Source of the DNA: Corynebacterium incognita
GTDB lineage: Bacteria; Actinomycetota; Actinomycetes; Mycobacteriales; Mycobacteriaceae
Assembly: GCF_014217255.1 (NCBI RefSeq)
Contig: NZ_CP059404.1
Location: forward strand, 1,674,001-1,738,000
DNA: 64,000 nucleotides
Reading direction: 5' to 3'
Position numbers and translations under genes: made by a program. The notes under the pieces are model-generated. The model was not told the DNA's origin and searched no databases. It saw only the letters and a program-made list of their open reading frames with translations. This document shows positions 1-7,775 of this stretch, in pieces (positions within the stretch are counted from its first letter, which is position 1; every line of letters starts with the position of its first letter).

Positions 1-232
1 CAAACACGCAGGCGTTAACGCCGTTGACGTGTACGCCGAGCTCTTAGACGGGAAGCTGTCCATCTTCGTCCGCGATCGCGGCGTAGGCTTCGATCCTCAA
101 GACGCCGCCCCGGATCGTCACGGCATCCAGGACTCGATTGTCGGCCGTATGCAGCGGGTGGGCGGGGAGTCTGAGATTAAGTCCGTTCCTGGGGAGGGGG
201 CGGAAGTTATGGTATCGGTAAGTCTATGGTGA
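1..232 (+). CDS. Sensor histidine kinase, C-terminal fragment (5' end outside window)
   Basis: The reading frame is already open at base 2 and ends at a TGA at 230-232. The visible part is the ATP-binding (HATPase_c) end of a histidine kinase: an N-box-like KHAG near the left edge, then the G1 box RDRGVGFDP and a GIQDSIVGRM segment that matches the G2 region of NarL/DegS-type kinases. It should phosphorylate the response regulator that starts inside its last codons (7-base overlap). The sensing domain lies upstream and cannot be seen. Known relatives beside a NarL-type regulator often carry a PspC domain, but that is inference here. Confidence 0.85.
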   Translation, partial: KHAGVNAVDVYAELLDGKLSIFVRDRGVGFDPQDAAPDRHGIQDSIVGRMQRVGGESEIKSVPGEGAEVMVSVSLW

Positions 233-843
233 GTGTCTTTTTGGTTGATGATCATTCCGTGTTTCGCTCCGGCGTGCGCGCGGAGCTGCGCGGTGTCGAC
301 GTCGTGGGTGAGGCTGGCACGGTGGCTGACGCCGTGGAGGGCATTCGCCGTACGCGTCCCGACGTCGTTTTGCTAGACGTCCACATGCCCGATGGCGGCG
401 GCAGGGCGGTGCTCGAGCAGGTGGGCCAGGACTCAAAGTTTTTGGCGCTCTCGGTCTCGGATGCGGCGGAGGACGTCATTGCGGTGATTCGCGGCGGCGC
501 CCGCGGCTATGTGACTAAGAGCATTTCCGGCCCGGAGCTGGAGGAGGCCATTGACCGGGTGTATAGCGGCGATGCGTATTTTTCCCCGCGGCTGGCGGGT
601 TTTGTGTTGGACGCTTTCGCGGGCAAGGAGGCGAACATAGACCCGGTGGTGGATGAGCTGACCCCGCGTGAGCTGGAGGTGCTGCGCCTGCTGGCCCGGG
701 GCTATACCTACAAGGAAATTGCCTCAGACCTGTTTATTTCCATCAAGACGGTGGAGACGCACACCTCGAATATTTTGCGCAAGACGCAGCAGTCTAACCG
801 TAACCAGCTGACTCGCTGGGCGGTTTCCCGCGACTTGGGTTAG
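226..843 (+). CDS. Two-component response regulator, NarL/LuxR family
   Basis: A 205-residue protein with a receiver domain (about residues 2-118) and a LuxR-type helix-turn-helix (about 140-200). Acidic residues Asp8-Asp9 and the phosphoacceptor Asp51 in the motif LLDVHMPD are present, and the output domain starts with the usual LTPRELEVLRLLA and contains the recognition helix IKTVETHTSNIL. It overlaps the preceding kinase gene by 7 bases, so the two are translationally coupled and form one two-component system. The signal and target genes are not shown by the sequence. The next promoter (imuA') begins right after its stop codon. Confidence 0.95.
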   Translation: MVSVFLVDDHSVFRSGVRAELRGVDVVGEAGTVADAVEGIRRTRPDVVLLDVHMPDGGGRAVLEQVGQDSKFLALSVSDAAEDVIAVIRGGARGYVTKSISGPELEEAIDRVYSGDAYFSPRLAGFVLDAFAGKEANIDPVVDELTPRELEVLRLLARGYTYKEIASDLFISIKTVETHTSNILRKTQQSNRNQLTRWAVSRDLG

Positions 844-860
844 GGGTTATAATTGCGCCC

Positions 861-1415
861 ATGAATCAAACGGGCGTTCGAAGCGAGGTCGCGGCTTTGC
901 GTGCCCGCATGTCCGCGAAGGGCGTCACCCCGGTCGAGAGGGTGCTGCCCGCCCGCGGCTTGGCGCGCCGCCAGGTCACGGCGTTTAATGATTGTCCCCC
1001 TTTGGTCGTGGATACTATTTCCCAGCTCACGGCGCGTGATAAGACGGTGGGGGTCGTCGCGTGGCCGGGCCTGCTGCTGGGGGATGTGCCGGACCTGGGT
1101 AATATCATTACCGTCCCGGAGCCGGGCGCCGAAGCGCTGTCGGTGACTGGTGTTTTATTGGAGGGACTCGATGTTGTGTTCCATTACAGCCCTGTTCCTG
1201 TTGCGCTGACTCCCACCCGCGCTCGGCCTTTACTCGCGCGGTTGCGGGCTGGTCGCGCCGCGCTGGTGACCATTGGTTTAGACGTCCCCGGCACCCGCGT
1301 GCGTGTGACCGGCCAAGTTCGGGGTGTCGCCGGCATTGGCTGGGGCGTCGGGCGAGTGCGCGATCTTGACCTGGATGTGCAGGTTGAATCCCGGCGGCGG
1401 CTGGTGGCGGTATGA
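861..1415 (+). CDS. imuA': ImuA'-like mutasome accessory protein
   Basis: A 184-residue protein, start ATG 7 bases after a TATAAT box. No catalytic motif stands out. It is named mainly by position and general resemblance: in actinobacteria a RecA/SulA-like small protein, ImuA', precedes imuB, and here the stop codon overlaps the imuB start (ATGA at 1412-1415). In mycobacteria ImuA' works with ImuB and the DnaE2 polymerase in damage-induced mutagenesis; this copy is shorter than mycobacterial ones. An SOS-box-like palindrome lies over its first codons. The alternative is an unrelated protein of the same operon; the tight coupling to imuB makes ImuA' the best call. Confidence 0.7.
   Translation: MNQTGVRSEVAALRARMSAKGVTPVERVLPARGLARRQVTAFNDCPPLVVDTISQLTARDKTVGVVAWPGLLLGDVPDLGNIITVPEPGAEALSVTGVLLEGLDVVFHYSPVPVALTPTRARPLLARLRAGRAALVTIGLDVPGTRVRVTGQVRGVAGIGWGVGRVRDLDLDVQVESRRRLVAV
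866..881 (+). promoter_or_regulatory. SOS (LexA) box overlapping the imuA' start, with -10 box at 848-853
   Basis: A perfect TATAAT at 848-853 lies 7 bases before the imuA' ATG, which implies a leaderless transcript. Directly downstream, TCAAACGGGCGTTCGA at 866-881 matches about 11 of 14 informative positions of the actinobacterial LexA palindrome TCGAACAnnTGTTCGA. Placed at roughly +6 to +21, a bound LexA would block transcription. The functional reading is inference from position, sequence and the DNA-damage role of the gene. Confidence 0.6.
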
Positions 1416-2833
1416 GTCGGGTAGCGGCGTTGTGGTTCCCGCGGTGGCCGGTGCAAGCCGCGCTTCTCGACGACCCCGAGCTCACCCCGCCTGTGGCTGT
1501 CGTGCGGCAGCACAGGGTCGTCGCCAGTGATGCGCCGGGGGTGTACCCGGGCATGCGGGCCCGGCAGGCCGAGGCTCTCGCGCGCATCGTGGAGTCCGAC
1601 CGCGAGCGCGAGGGGGTCATTTTCGCAGGCATCATTACTAGTCTGGACGAGGTTGCGGCGTCGGTGGAGGTGCTGCGGCCCGGTTTGGTGCTGGTGGATA
1701 TTGGCGCTGCTGGGCGATTTCACGGCAGCGAGGATCGCGCCGTCGAGTTGCTTCTCGACGCCGCTGCCCGGTCCGGCGTCGACATGGCCATCGGCGTTGC
1801 CGATGAGTTGGAGACCGCGCAGATTGCCGCGCGGCATAGCCGTATTGTCCCGCCGGGCGGCTCCCGTGATTTCTTGCGCACTCAGCCGATCTCGGTCCTC
1901 GGCCCAGACGCCGCGGCGTTTCAGCGCCTTGGTCTACGTACGCTGGGGGACCTGGCAAACTTGCCGAAGACGCAGGTGTTGACGCGTTTCGGGGCCGTCG
2001 GCAGGCGGTGCTACGACATTGCCACGGCTGCTCCGGACCGGAGGGTCGCCCCGGATCTCCCCACGACGCAGTTGGCGGTGAGCATCGCGCCCGAGGATCC
2101 TATCGACCGCGTGGACGCCGCGGCCTTCGCGGCCCGGCAGCTGGCCGCGCGGCTGCACGAGCGGTTGGCCAAGGCGGGGCTGGTGTGCTTGCGGTTGCGG
2201 GTGACGGCGGAATTTACGGATGGCACGTCGTCGGAACGTGTGTGGCGGGTGCGGGAGGCCCTGGCGGAGTCCGCGACGGCGGACAGGGTGCGTTGGCAGC
2301 TGGACGGCTGGGTACGCAATAAGCTCATCCGTGAGCTCACCCTGGACCCACTCGAGACCGCCACCCCGACGACGTGGGGGAGCGAGGAGAAGGCCGGGCC
2401 GGTGATAGCCCGGGTGCAATCGATGCTGGGGACGGATAAGGTGCTGGTGCCGCGGCTTGTCGGTGGGCGTGGGGCGGCGGAACGGGTGGCATACACGCCC
2501 TACGGCGAGGAACCCGAGCCCTTAGTCCCGGGCACGTGGCCCGGCCAGATGCTGTCTCCGCTGCCGTCGCGTCAGGGCGACGACACCCCGGTGCGGCTGA
2601 CCGATAGCTCCGGCCGCGACGTCTTTGTGACGGCGGAGGCCCTTCTATCCTCCGACCCGCACATGCTTGCCGATGCCCCCGTGACCGCTTGGGCCGGCCC
2701 TTGGCCTGTGGACACCGACTGGTGGACGCAACATCCGCAGCGCCTAGCCCGGTTGCAGGTTGTCAGCGGGGCTAGGGCGTGGCTGTTGGTGTGGGAAAAC
2801 GGGGGCTGGACGGTGGAGGGGACGTATTTTTAG
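1412..2833 (+). CDS. imuB: ImuB-like Y-family DNA polymerase homologue
   Basis: A 473-residue Y-family protein (start MSRVAALWFPRWPVQ, typical of ImuB). The IMS fold covers about residues 1-330, including a helix-hairpin-helix part (LGLRTLGDLANLPKTQVLTRFG). The acidic active-site residues of true Y-family polymerases are not evident, as in known ImuB proteins, which act as a hub joining DnaE2, ImuA' and the sliding clamp rather than as a polymerase. It overlaps imuA' by 4 bases and ends 4 bases inside the convergent lipoprotein gene. Expected to be damage-induced through the operon promoter at 848-881. The partner polymerase dnaE2 is about 5 kb downstream. Confidence 0.9.
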   Translation: MSRVAALWFPRWPVQAALLDDPELTPPVAVVRQHRVVASDAPGVYPGMRARQAEALARIVESDREREGVIFAGIITSLDEVAASVEVLRPGLVLVDIGAAGRFHGSEDRAVELLLDAAARSGVDMAIGVADELETAQIAARHSRIVPPGGSRDFLRTQPISVLGPDAAAFQRLGLRTLGDLANLPKTQVLTRFGAVGRRCYDIATAAPDRRVAPDLPTTQLAVSIAPEDPIDRVDAAAFAARQLAARLHERLAKAGLVCLRLRVTAEFTDGTSSERVWRVREALAESATADRVRWQLDGWVRNKLIRELTLDPLETATPTTWGSEEKAGPVIARVQSMLGTDKVLVPRLVGGRGAAERVAYTPYGEEPEPLVPGTWPGQMLSPLPSRQGDDTPVRLTDSSGRDVFVTAEALLSSDPHMLADAPVTAWAGPWPVDTDWWTQHPQRLARLQVVSGARAWLLVWENGGWTVEGTYF

Positions 2834-3381
2834 TCGTTGCTGCGGATGTCGATGATCACGCGGGTGGGCCCGCGTAGGACTTCGACGGAGTAGGGCAGCT
2901 CCTTGTTTAGTCCGATGACGAACTGGGAGCGGCCCTCGAACGTGCCCGCGCTCACGATCTGCTTGACGTTGCCGCCTGCTCCCGCCACGGTGCCGATATT
3001 CGGGTCCTTCTTGCCCATTTCGAACGGGTAGACGGTGCCGTCGATGTTGACCTCGAGGGCGGTGGATCCTTCGTACGAGATGGCGTTGCCGGAGCCCTGC
3101 TGGGCAGGGGAGGCGGTGTAGTCGATGTGCCAGCCGGGGTCGCCGTCGCCTTCCAGCTCGAAGACGACGCGCTCGAAGCCCTCATGTTGTCCCACGCGGA
3201 CGTCCTTGACCATGAGTTGTGCCGGCGCCTCGGGGCGTAGGGTTTTCATCTTTTTGTCGGCGTCGCCAAGCGGAGTGATGCCGGCTGATGACACCTGCAT
3301 GGTGGAGGTGACGGCGGGCTCTTCGGTGCCACAGGCGCTCAACGCTAAGGTGGCAACAAGGCAGGCGACAGTCTTCTTCAT
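2830..3381 (-). CDS. AMIN-like domain lipoprotein
   Basis: A protein of about 183 residues with a short lipoprotein signal peptide (MKKTVACLV...) ending in the lipobox LSAC, so it should be anchored by its cysteine on the outer face of the membrane. The remainder, with the segments VFELEGDGDPGWHIDYT and FVIGLNKELPYSVEVLRGPTRVIIDI, fits the AMIN-like beta-rich domain found in actinobacterial envelope proteins; its ligand is unknown. A GTG three codons upstream (3390) is possible, but ATG at 3381 gives a proper signal peptide and has GGGAG just before it. The 3' end overlaps imuB by 4 bases. Confidence 0.8.
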   Translation of the reverse strand: MKKTVACLVATLALSACGTEEPAVTSTMQVSSAGITPLGDADKKMKTLRPEAPAQLMVKDVRVGQHEGFERVVFELEGDGDPGWHIDYTASPAQQGSGNAISYEGSTALEVNIDGTVYPFEMGKKDPNIGTVAGAGGNVKQIVSAGTFEGRSQFVIGLNKELPYSVEVLRGPTRVIIDIRSND

Positions 3382-3463
3382 ATCTCCCACGGTATAAGCC
3401 CCTGACTAAGAAGTGAAATAAAACCAGTGGGTTTTAATGAAATTGTTGTTTAAGGTGGAACGC

Positions 3464-4270
3464 ATGACACGTTGTTCGGATGCCCAAGTCGAGCCCTTGC
3501 CAGGGACGGCGAAACAGACCACAACCTACGTAGTATTCGAGTGGCCCTACGGCTGGTCCCGGGACGTGTTGGATGGGAACACATTCAGTCCGGAACTTTC
3601 GGCCCAGCTCAAGGCCCTCGATGTCGGCATCCAGCTCATCAAGCATCCTCGGGAGCGACGGGTGGAAAAATACCGCTGCTTTGTCGTTTTCGCAGAGTTT
3701 GGCGTCACGGAGCTGCACTACCTTGATGGCCCCGAGCAGATCCTGGACTTGGATCTGACGCGTCCTACAGGTAACGCCATCGACTATCCGCTGGTTCTCG
3801 TATGTACCCACGGTAAGCGCGACGTGTGCTGCGCGGTGAAGGGGCGCCCGCTGGCCGTTGAGCTCCACGACCGTTTCCCTGGCCTCGTCTGGGAGACCTC
3901 GCATACGAAAGGGCACCGCTTCGCGCCGTCGGTCTTGCTCATGCCGTGGGGGTATAGCTTCGGCCGTCTCAACGTGGAGGCGGCGACGGCAATGCTCGAG
4001 GCCGCGCGCCGCGGGGAGTATTTCTACCCGGCCAACCGCGGGTCCGGCCTCCTGACGCCCCCAGACCAGGTGCGGGAGGTGGAGGTGGCGCGCAGGCTTC
4101 TCGACGCCGGGGAGACCGTGCGCTACACGGACCTGACGGTGGAAGACGGCGTCGTCAAGCATAGGGATGGCCGGGAATGGAACATCCCCGTCGAAGAGGT
4201 TGTCGTGGACAACGTCATCTCTTCGTGCGGGGATGATCCGAAGCAGGGCAAGGCGTTTATCGTCGCATAA
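3464..4270 (+). CDS. Sucrase/ferredoxin-like protein (Suc_Fer family)
   Basis: A 268-residue protein. The start ATG at 3464 is chosen because AAGGTGG lies 5 bases upstream and the family begins with a CSD...PLPGTA block, seen here as MTRCSDAQVEPLPGTA. A thioredoxin-like ferredoxin segment contains LVCTHGKRDVCCAVKG and HTKGHRFAPSVLLMPWG, which match the family's probable [2Fe-2S] region. It is presumably a cytoplasmic redox protein; its electron partner is unknown. Its 3' end overlaps metI, on the other strand, by 14 bases. An in-frame ATG at 3437 is less likely as a start. Confidence 0.85.
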   Translation: MTRCSDAQVEPLPGTAKQTTTYVVFEWPYGWSRDVLDGNTFSPELSAQLKALDVGIQLIKHPRERRVEKYRCFVVFAEFGVTELHYLDGPEQILDLDLTRPTGNAIDYPLVLVCTHGKRDVCCAVKGRPLAVELHDRFPGLVWETSHTKGHRFAPSVLLMPWGYSFGRLNVEAATAMLEAARRGEYFYPANRGSGLLTPPDQVREVEVARRLLDAGETVRYTDLTVEDGVVKHRDGREWNIPVEEVVVDNVISSCGDDPKQGKAFIVA

Positions 4271-4898
4271 CCTTCGCGGAGAGCCAGTTGCCCAGGAACT
4301 GGGCGGCCTGGACGAGCACGATGATAACCAGGGTGGCGATGACGGTGATTTTCCAGTCGAACGCCCGGTAGCCGTAGACGATAGCGAAATCGCCCAGGCC
4401 GCCGCCGCCGACGTAGCCGGCCATCGCGGACATGTCCACCACACCGATGAATAGGAACGTGTAGCCCAGAATCAGGGGGCCGAGAGCTTCGGGGATGATG
4501 ACGGTCCTGATGATCGTCCAGGGGCCGGCACCCATAGCGCGGGCGGCCTCGATGACGCCCGGGTCGATGCTTACGAGGTTCTGTTCCACAATGCGGGCCA
4601 CGGCGAAGGTGGCGGCGATGATCATGACGAACGTCGCGGGCTCGCGGCCGATCGATGATCCCAAGACTGCCACCGTGAGCGGCTGGACGAACGCGAGCAG
4701 GATGATGAACGGGATAGGGCGCACGAAGTTCACCAAGACGTTCAGCACGGTGTAGACGGCCTTATTGGCCAGGACGCCGGACGGTCGGGTGGTGTATAGC
4801 AACAGGCCGATGCCCAGTCCCAGGATGCCACCGACGACCATCGTGGTGCCCACCATGATCAGGGTGTCGATGATGGCTGTGATGAAGGTGTCTTTCAT
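4257..4898 (-). CDS. metI: Methionine ABC transporter permease MetI
   Basis: A 213-residue integral membrane protein with about five hydrophobic segments and the EAA-type loop (EAARAMGAGPWTIIRTVIIPEALGPLILG) through which permeases contact the ATPase. It is the membrane channel of the D-/L-methionine importer, working with MetN and the MetQ lipoproteins encoded just upstream in the same operon. Its start overlaps the metN stop by 4 bases (translational coupling). Length fits the family (about 215). Confidence 0.95.
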   Translation of the reverse strand: MKDTFITAIIDTLIMVGTTMVVGGILGLGIGLLLYTTRPSGVLANKAVYTVLNVLVNFVRPIPFIILLAFVQPLTVAVLGSSIGREPATFVMIIAATFAVARIVEQNLVSIDPGVIEAARAMGAGPWTIIRTVIIPEALGPLILGYTFLFIGVVDMSAMAGYVGGGGLGDFAIVYGYRAFDWKITVIATLVIIVLVQAAQFLGNWLSAKVMRR

Positions 4899-5932
4899 CG
4901 GACGATCTCCTCAATCTCGGTGGTGGTGGACAGCGTGGCGTAGAAGCGGTCGATGGCGTTGTTGTCGCCGATGAGCCGCACGGTGGCCTTGCCGAAGCAG
5001 TGGTGCTGCAAGGTGGTGATGCCGCCATGGACGATGTCGATGGTTAGTCCGTCAGCGGTGGCCTGAGCAGTCGCGTCAAAGAATCCAGACGTTTCGGTGA
5101 GCGTGATGGTGAACAGTCGTCCTTCGTGGTCGAGGAGCTCATCCGCCTCTAGCTGGTCCGGGGTATTGCGCAGGGAGGTGGCCACAAAGTTTTGCGCGAC
5201 GGGGGTGCGGGGGTTCGAAAACACCTCGTACACCGACCCGTACTCCACAACCTTGCCGCCTTCCATGACGGCGACCTTGTCTGCAATCGAACGCACAACG
5301 TCCATCTCGTGGGTAATCACCACGATGGTAATTCCGAGCTCTTTGTTGACCTTACGCAGTAGCTCCAGCACTTCGCGGGTGGTCTGCGGATCCAGAGCGG
5401 AGGTGGCTTCGTCGGCCAACAGCAGGGCTGGGCGTGCCGCCAGCGCGCGGGCGATGCCAACGCGCTGTTTCTGCCCGCCAGAGAGCTGCTCGGGGTAGTT
5501 GTTACCGCGTTCACTGAGGCCGACGAACTCGAGCAGTTCCTGCACGCGCGCCGTGCGTTCCTCTTTGGGCACGCCGGCCAGCTGCAGTGGGTATTCCACG
5601 TTGCCCGCCGCGGTGCGCGAGGACAGCAGGTTGAATTGCTGGAAAATCATGCCGATGCCGCTGCGCAGCCGGCGCAATTGCTTTTCCGGCATGCCGACGA
5701 TGTTGGTTCCGTCTAGCAGGACCTCGCCGGACGTCGGGGTGTCCAGCCCGTTGATCATGCGTACGAGCGTGGACTTGCCCGCGCCGGAGTAGCCGATGAC
5801 GCCGAGGATTTCTCCGGGTTCAACGGTCAACGAGACGTCGTCAAGCGCCTTGACGTCGTTCTTCTTGGACCGGAACACTTTGGACACGCCGCGGAATTCC
5901 ACGCGGGTGCCGGTGTTGGTTGCAGTGGTCAT
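4895..5932 (-). CDS. metN: Methionine ABC transporter ATP-binding protein MetN
   Basis: A 345-residue ABC ATPase. Walker A (GYSGAGKST), the signature LSGGQKQRVGIARAL, Walker B (LLLADEATSALD) and the switch histidine in VITHEMDV are all intact. The C-terminal 80 residues form the NIL/ACT-like domain that in known MetN proteins binds methionine and inhibits transport when the cell is replete. It energises MetI for methionine uptake. The operon order is metQ-metQ-metN-metI with gaps of 3-4 bases or overlaps; control is probably through the McbR-like element upstream of the first metQ. Confidence 0.96.
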   Translation of the reverse strand: MTTATNTGTRVEFRGVSKVFRSKKNDVKALDDVSLTVEPGEILGVIGYSGAGKSTLVRMINGLDTPTSGEVLLDGTNIVGMPEKQLRRLRSGIGMIFQQFNLLSSRTAAGNVEYPLQLAGVPKEERTARVQELLEFVGLSERGNNYPEQLSGGQKQRVGIARALAARPALLLADEATSALDPQTTREVLELLRKVNKELGITIVVITHEMDVVRSIADKVAVMEGGKVVEYGSVYEVFSNPRTPVAQNFVATSLRNTPDQLEADELLDHEGRLFTITLTETSGFFDATAQATADGLTIDIVHGGITTLQHHCFGKATVRLIGDNNAIDRFYATLSTTTEIEEIVR

Positions 5933-5936
5933 GTAC

Positions 5937-6782
5937 CTACTTCTTCGCTTCTTCTTCTAGTTGGTCCAGGATCTTTTGGAGTTCTTCTTGGGGCTTATCG
6001 ACGAACACCGTAGTCCCGCCGGTCGTCTCCTGCACGGCGGCCTTCACTTCGTCCGAAAGATAAAGCTCCGCGAGTTTCTTTACCTGTTCGTTGGTAGCGT
6101 CTTCTTCGCGCACTGCCCAGACGTTGATGTAGGGGTCGGTGTTCGCCTTGCCCTCATCATCAACGATGGCGGTGTTTGGGTCGATGTTCGCGCGCTTGAA
6201 GAACGAGTTGGTGATGACGGCTGGGGACCCTTCGCCGTATGCGGACGGGGTTTGTGCGGCGTCGACTGGGGTGACCTTGACCTTGGACGCGGCTTCGTCG
6301 ATGTCGGCTGGGGTCGGGGTGGTCTTTCCCTCTTCCTTAAGCTTCAACAACCCATGCGCGGCCAGGAGGTTGATCGCGCGGCCCTGGTTAGTGGCGTCGT
6401 TCGGGATGGCGACGGATTGGCCTTCGATGCCGTCGAGGGAATCGTGGTCCTTCCAGAACAGCGGCATGGGGTAGATCTGCGTGGAAGCGAGAGGGACGAG
6501 GTTGGTGCCGTTGCCCGCGTTGTACTCCGCCAGGAACTTCAGGTGCTGGAACTTGTTCGTGTCCGTCTTGCCCTCGGCGAGCGCCTGGTTGGGGGTGTTG
6601 TACTCGGCGAAGGCCTGCATCTTTACCTTGATGCCTTCCTCGGCTGCGAGCTTTTTGAGCACTTCCCATTCTGGCAGGGCGGCGTCAGTGGTGCCGATGG
6701 TCACTACGCCATCGTTATCGGAGCTGGTGCTGCAGCCACTCAAGGCGAGCGCTGCCGCTAGGACGAGCGCGAGTCGCTTCAT
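5937..6782 (-). CDS. metQ: Methionine-binding lipoprotein MetQ, copy 2 (downstream paralogue)
   Basis: A 281-residue NlpA/MetQ-family lipoprotein with signal peptide MKRLALVLAAALALSGC (lipobox LSGC). Typical blocks include NQALAEGKTDTNKFQHLKFL, FWKDHDSLDGIEGQSVAIPND and the YGEG segment. It delivers methionine to MetNI on the outer membrane face. It is the second of two tandem metQ genes, separated from the first by 3 bases. Residues lining the ligand pocket look similar in both copies, but the loop after DPNTA and the C terminus differ, so the two may differ in affinity or substrate (for example methionine versus sulfoxide or D-form); that is inference. Confidence 0.93.
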   Translation of the reverse strand: MKRLALVLAAALALSGCSTSSDNDGVVTIGTTDAALPEWEVLKKLAAEEGIKVKMQAFAEYNTPNQALAEGKTDTNKFQHLKFLAEYNAGNGTNLVPLASTQIYPMPLFWKDHDSLDGIEGQSVAIPNDATNQGRAINLLAAHGLLKLKEEGKTTPTPADIDEAASKVKVTPVDAAQTPSAYGEGSPAVITNSFFKRANIDPNTAIVDDEGKANTDPYINVWAVREEDATNEQVKKLAELYLSDEVKAAVQETTGGTTVFVDKPQEELQKILDQLEEEAKK

Positions 6783-6785
6783 TGT

Positions 6786-7652
6786 TTACTTGCCTTCCTT
6801 CTGTGCCGCGACGAGGCGGTCGAGAATCTTCTGCAGCTCTTCCGGAGTCTTCTCCACGGCAACGGACGTGCCTGCGGAGTCTTCGGCGATGGCCTGCTGC
6901 ACCTTGTCGGTGTGCCACAGCTGTGCCAGCTCCTTGATTTCCGCGTTGTCCTTGTCCTCGGCGCGCACGACGAAAGCGTTGATGTATGGCTCGGCCTCCT
7001 CGGACTCCGGGTCGTCCTGGAACACGGCGGTGTTCGGATCGATGCCGGCACGGTCCAGGAAGGAGTTGTTGATGATCGCCGGAGTGCCCTCGCCGTATGC
7101 GGACGTGGTCTGCGCGGCGTCGACTGGGGTGACCTTGACCTTGGACGCGGCCGCGTCAATGTCGGCCGGGGTCGGAGTAACGAGGCCTTCTTCCTTGAGC
7201 TTCAGCAGGTCCGCCTGCACCAACACGTTGATGGCGCGGCCCTGGTTAGAGGGATCGTTAGGGATGGCGATGGACTGGCCCTCAATGCCATCGAGGGAGG
7301 TGTGATCCTTCCAGAACAGTGCCAGCGGCACGATTTCCGTGGCCACGATAGGTACGAGGTCGGTGTTGTTGCCCGCGTTGTACTCGGCCAAGTACTTGAG
7401 GTGTTGGAAGTTGTTGGTGTCTAGCTGCTTCTGGCTCAGTGCCTGGTTCGGGGTGGTGTAGTCGGAGAAGTTGGTGATCTCAATCTTGATGCCCTTTTCC
7501 TTGGCTACTTCCTCGAAGGCACCCCAGGCCTTAGTCGAGGCGTCGGTGGTGCCCACCTTGATGGTGTCTTCGTTGGCGCCGCCGCAGGCGACGAGCGAGG
7601 TGGCGGCGATAACGGTAGCGGCCGAGGTGGCGATGATGGAGCGGAGAGACAT
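6786..7652 (-). CDS. metQ: Methionine-binding lipoprotein MetQ, copy 1 (first gene of operon)
   Basis: A 288-residue MetQ-family lipoprotein; signal peptide ending in the lipobox LVAC, then the periplasmic-type binding protein with the segments NQALSQKQLDTNNFQHLKYL and SLDGIEGQSIAIPND. It is the promoter-proximal gene of metQ-metQ-metN-metI; AAAGGGAAA before the ATG is a reasonable ribosome binding site. It shares long identical DNA tracts with the downstream copy, showing duplication with possible gene conversion. C. glutamicum, as I recall, has one metQ at the equivalent locus, so the duplication looks lineage-specific. Confidence 0.93.
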   Translation of the reverse strand: MSLRSIIATSAATVIAATSLVACGGANEDTIKVGTTDASTKAWGAFEEVAKEKGIKIEITNFSDYTTPNQALSQKQLDTNNFQHLKYLAEYNAGNNTDLVPIVATEIVPLALFWKDHTSLDGIEGQSIAIPNDPSNQGRAINVLVQADLLKLKEEGLVTPTPADIDAAASKVKVTPVDAAQTTSAYGEGTPAIINNSFLDRAGIDPNTAVFQDDPESEEAEPYINAFVVRAEDKDNAEIKELAQLWHTDKVQQAIAEDSAGTSVAVEKTPEELQKILDRLVAAQKEGK

Positions 7653-7688
7653 GGGGTTTCCCTTTCGTTTGTTGAATTTGATTCCTCG

Positions 7689-7718
7689 AACCTAGCAAGT
7701 TTTGAACCGCTTTGTCTA
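7689..7718 (-). promoter_or_regulatory. metQ operon promoter with McbR-like operator
   Basis: On the minus strand an extended -10 element TGCTAGGTT (TAGGTT at 7689-7694) lies upstream of the first metQ. Eight bases further upstream TAGAC-AAAGCG-GTTCA (7703-7718) resembles the C. glutamicum McbR operator TAGAC-N6-GTCTA, with a perfect left half and 3 of 5 matches on the right. It covers the -35 position, so binding would repress. McbR is known to control sulfur amino acid genes; binding here is inference. Confidence 0.5.
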
Positions 7719-7748
7719 TTTTTTGGGGCCGGCTAAAAATTGTGAGTC

Positions 7749-7769
7749 TCGAACAGGCGTGCGTATTAT
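7749..7769 (+). promoter_or_regulatory. dnaE2 promoter with SOS (LexA) box
   Basis: TCGAACAGGCGTGCGT at 7749-7764 has a perfect left half of the LexA palindrome and a partial right half (about 11 of 14 informative positions). It abuts the -10 box TATTAT at 7764-7769, which lies 6 bases before the dnaE2 ATG, implying a leaderless message. A LexA dimer here would cover the core promoter. Confidence 0.6.
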
Positions 7770-7775
7770 GGGGTT

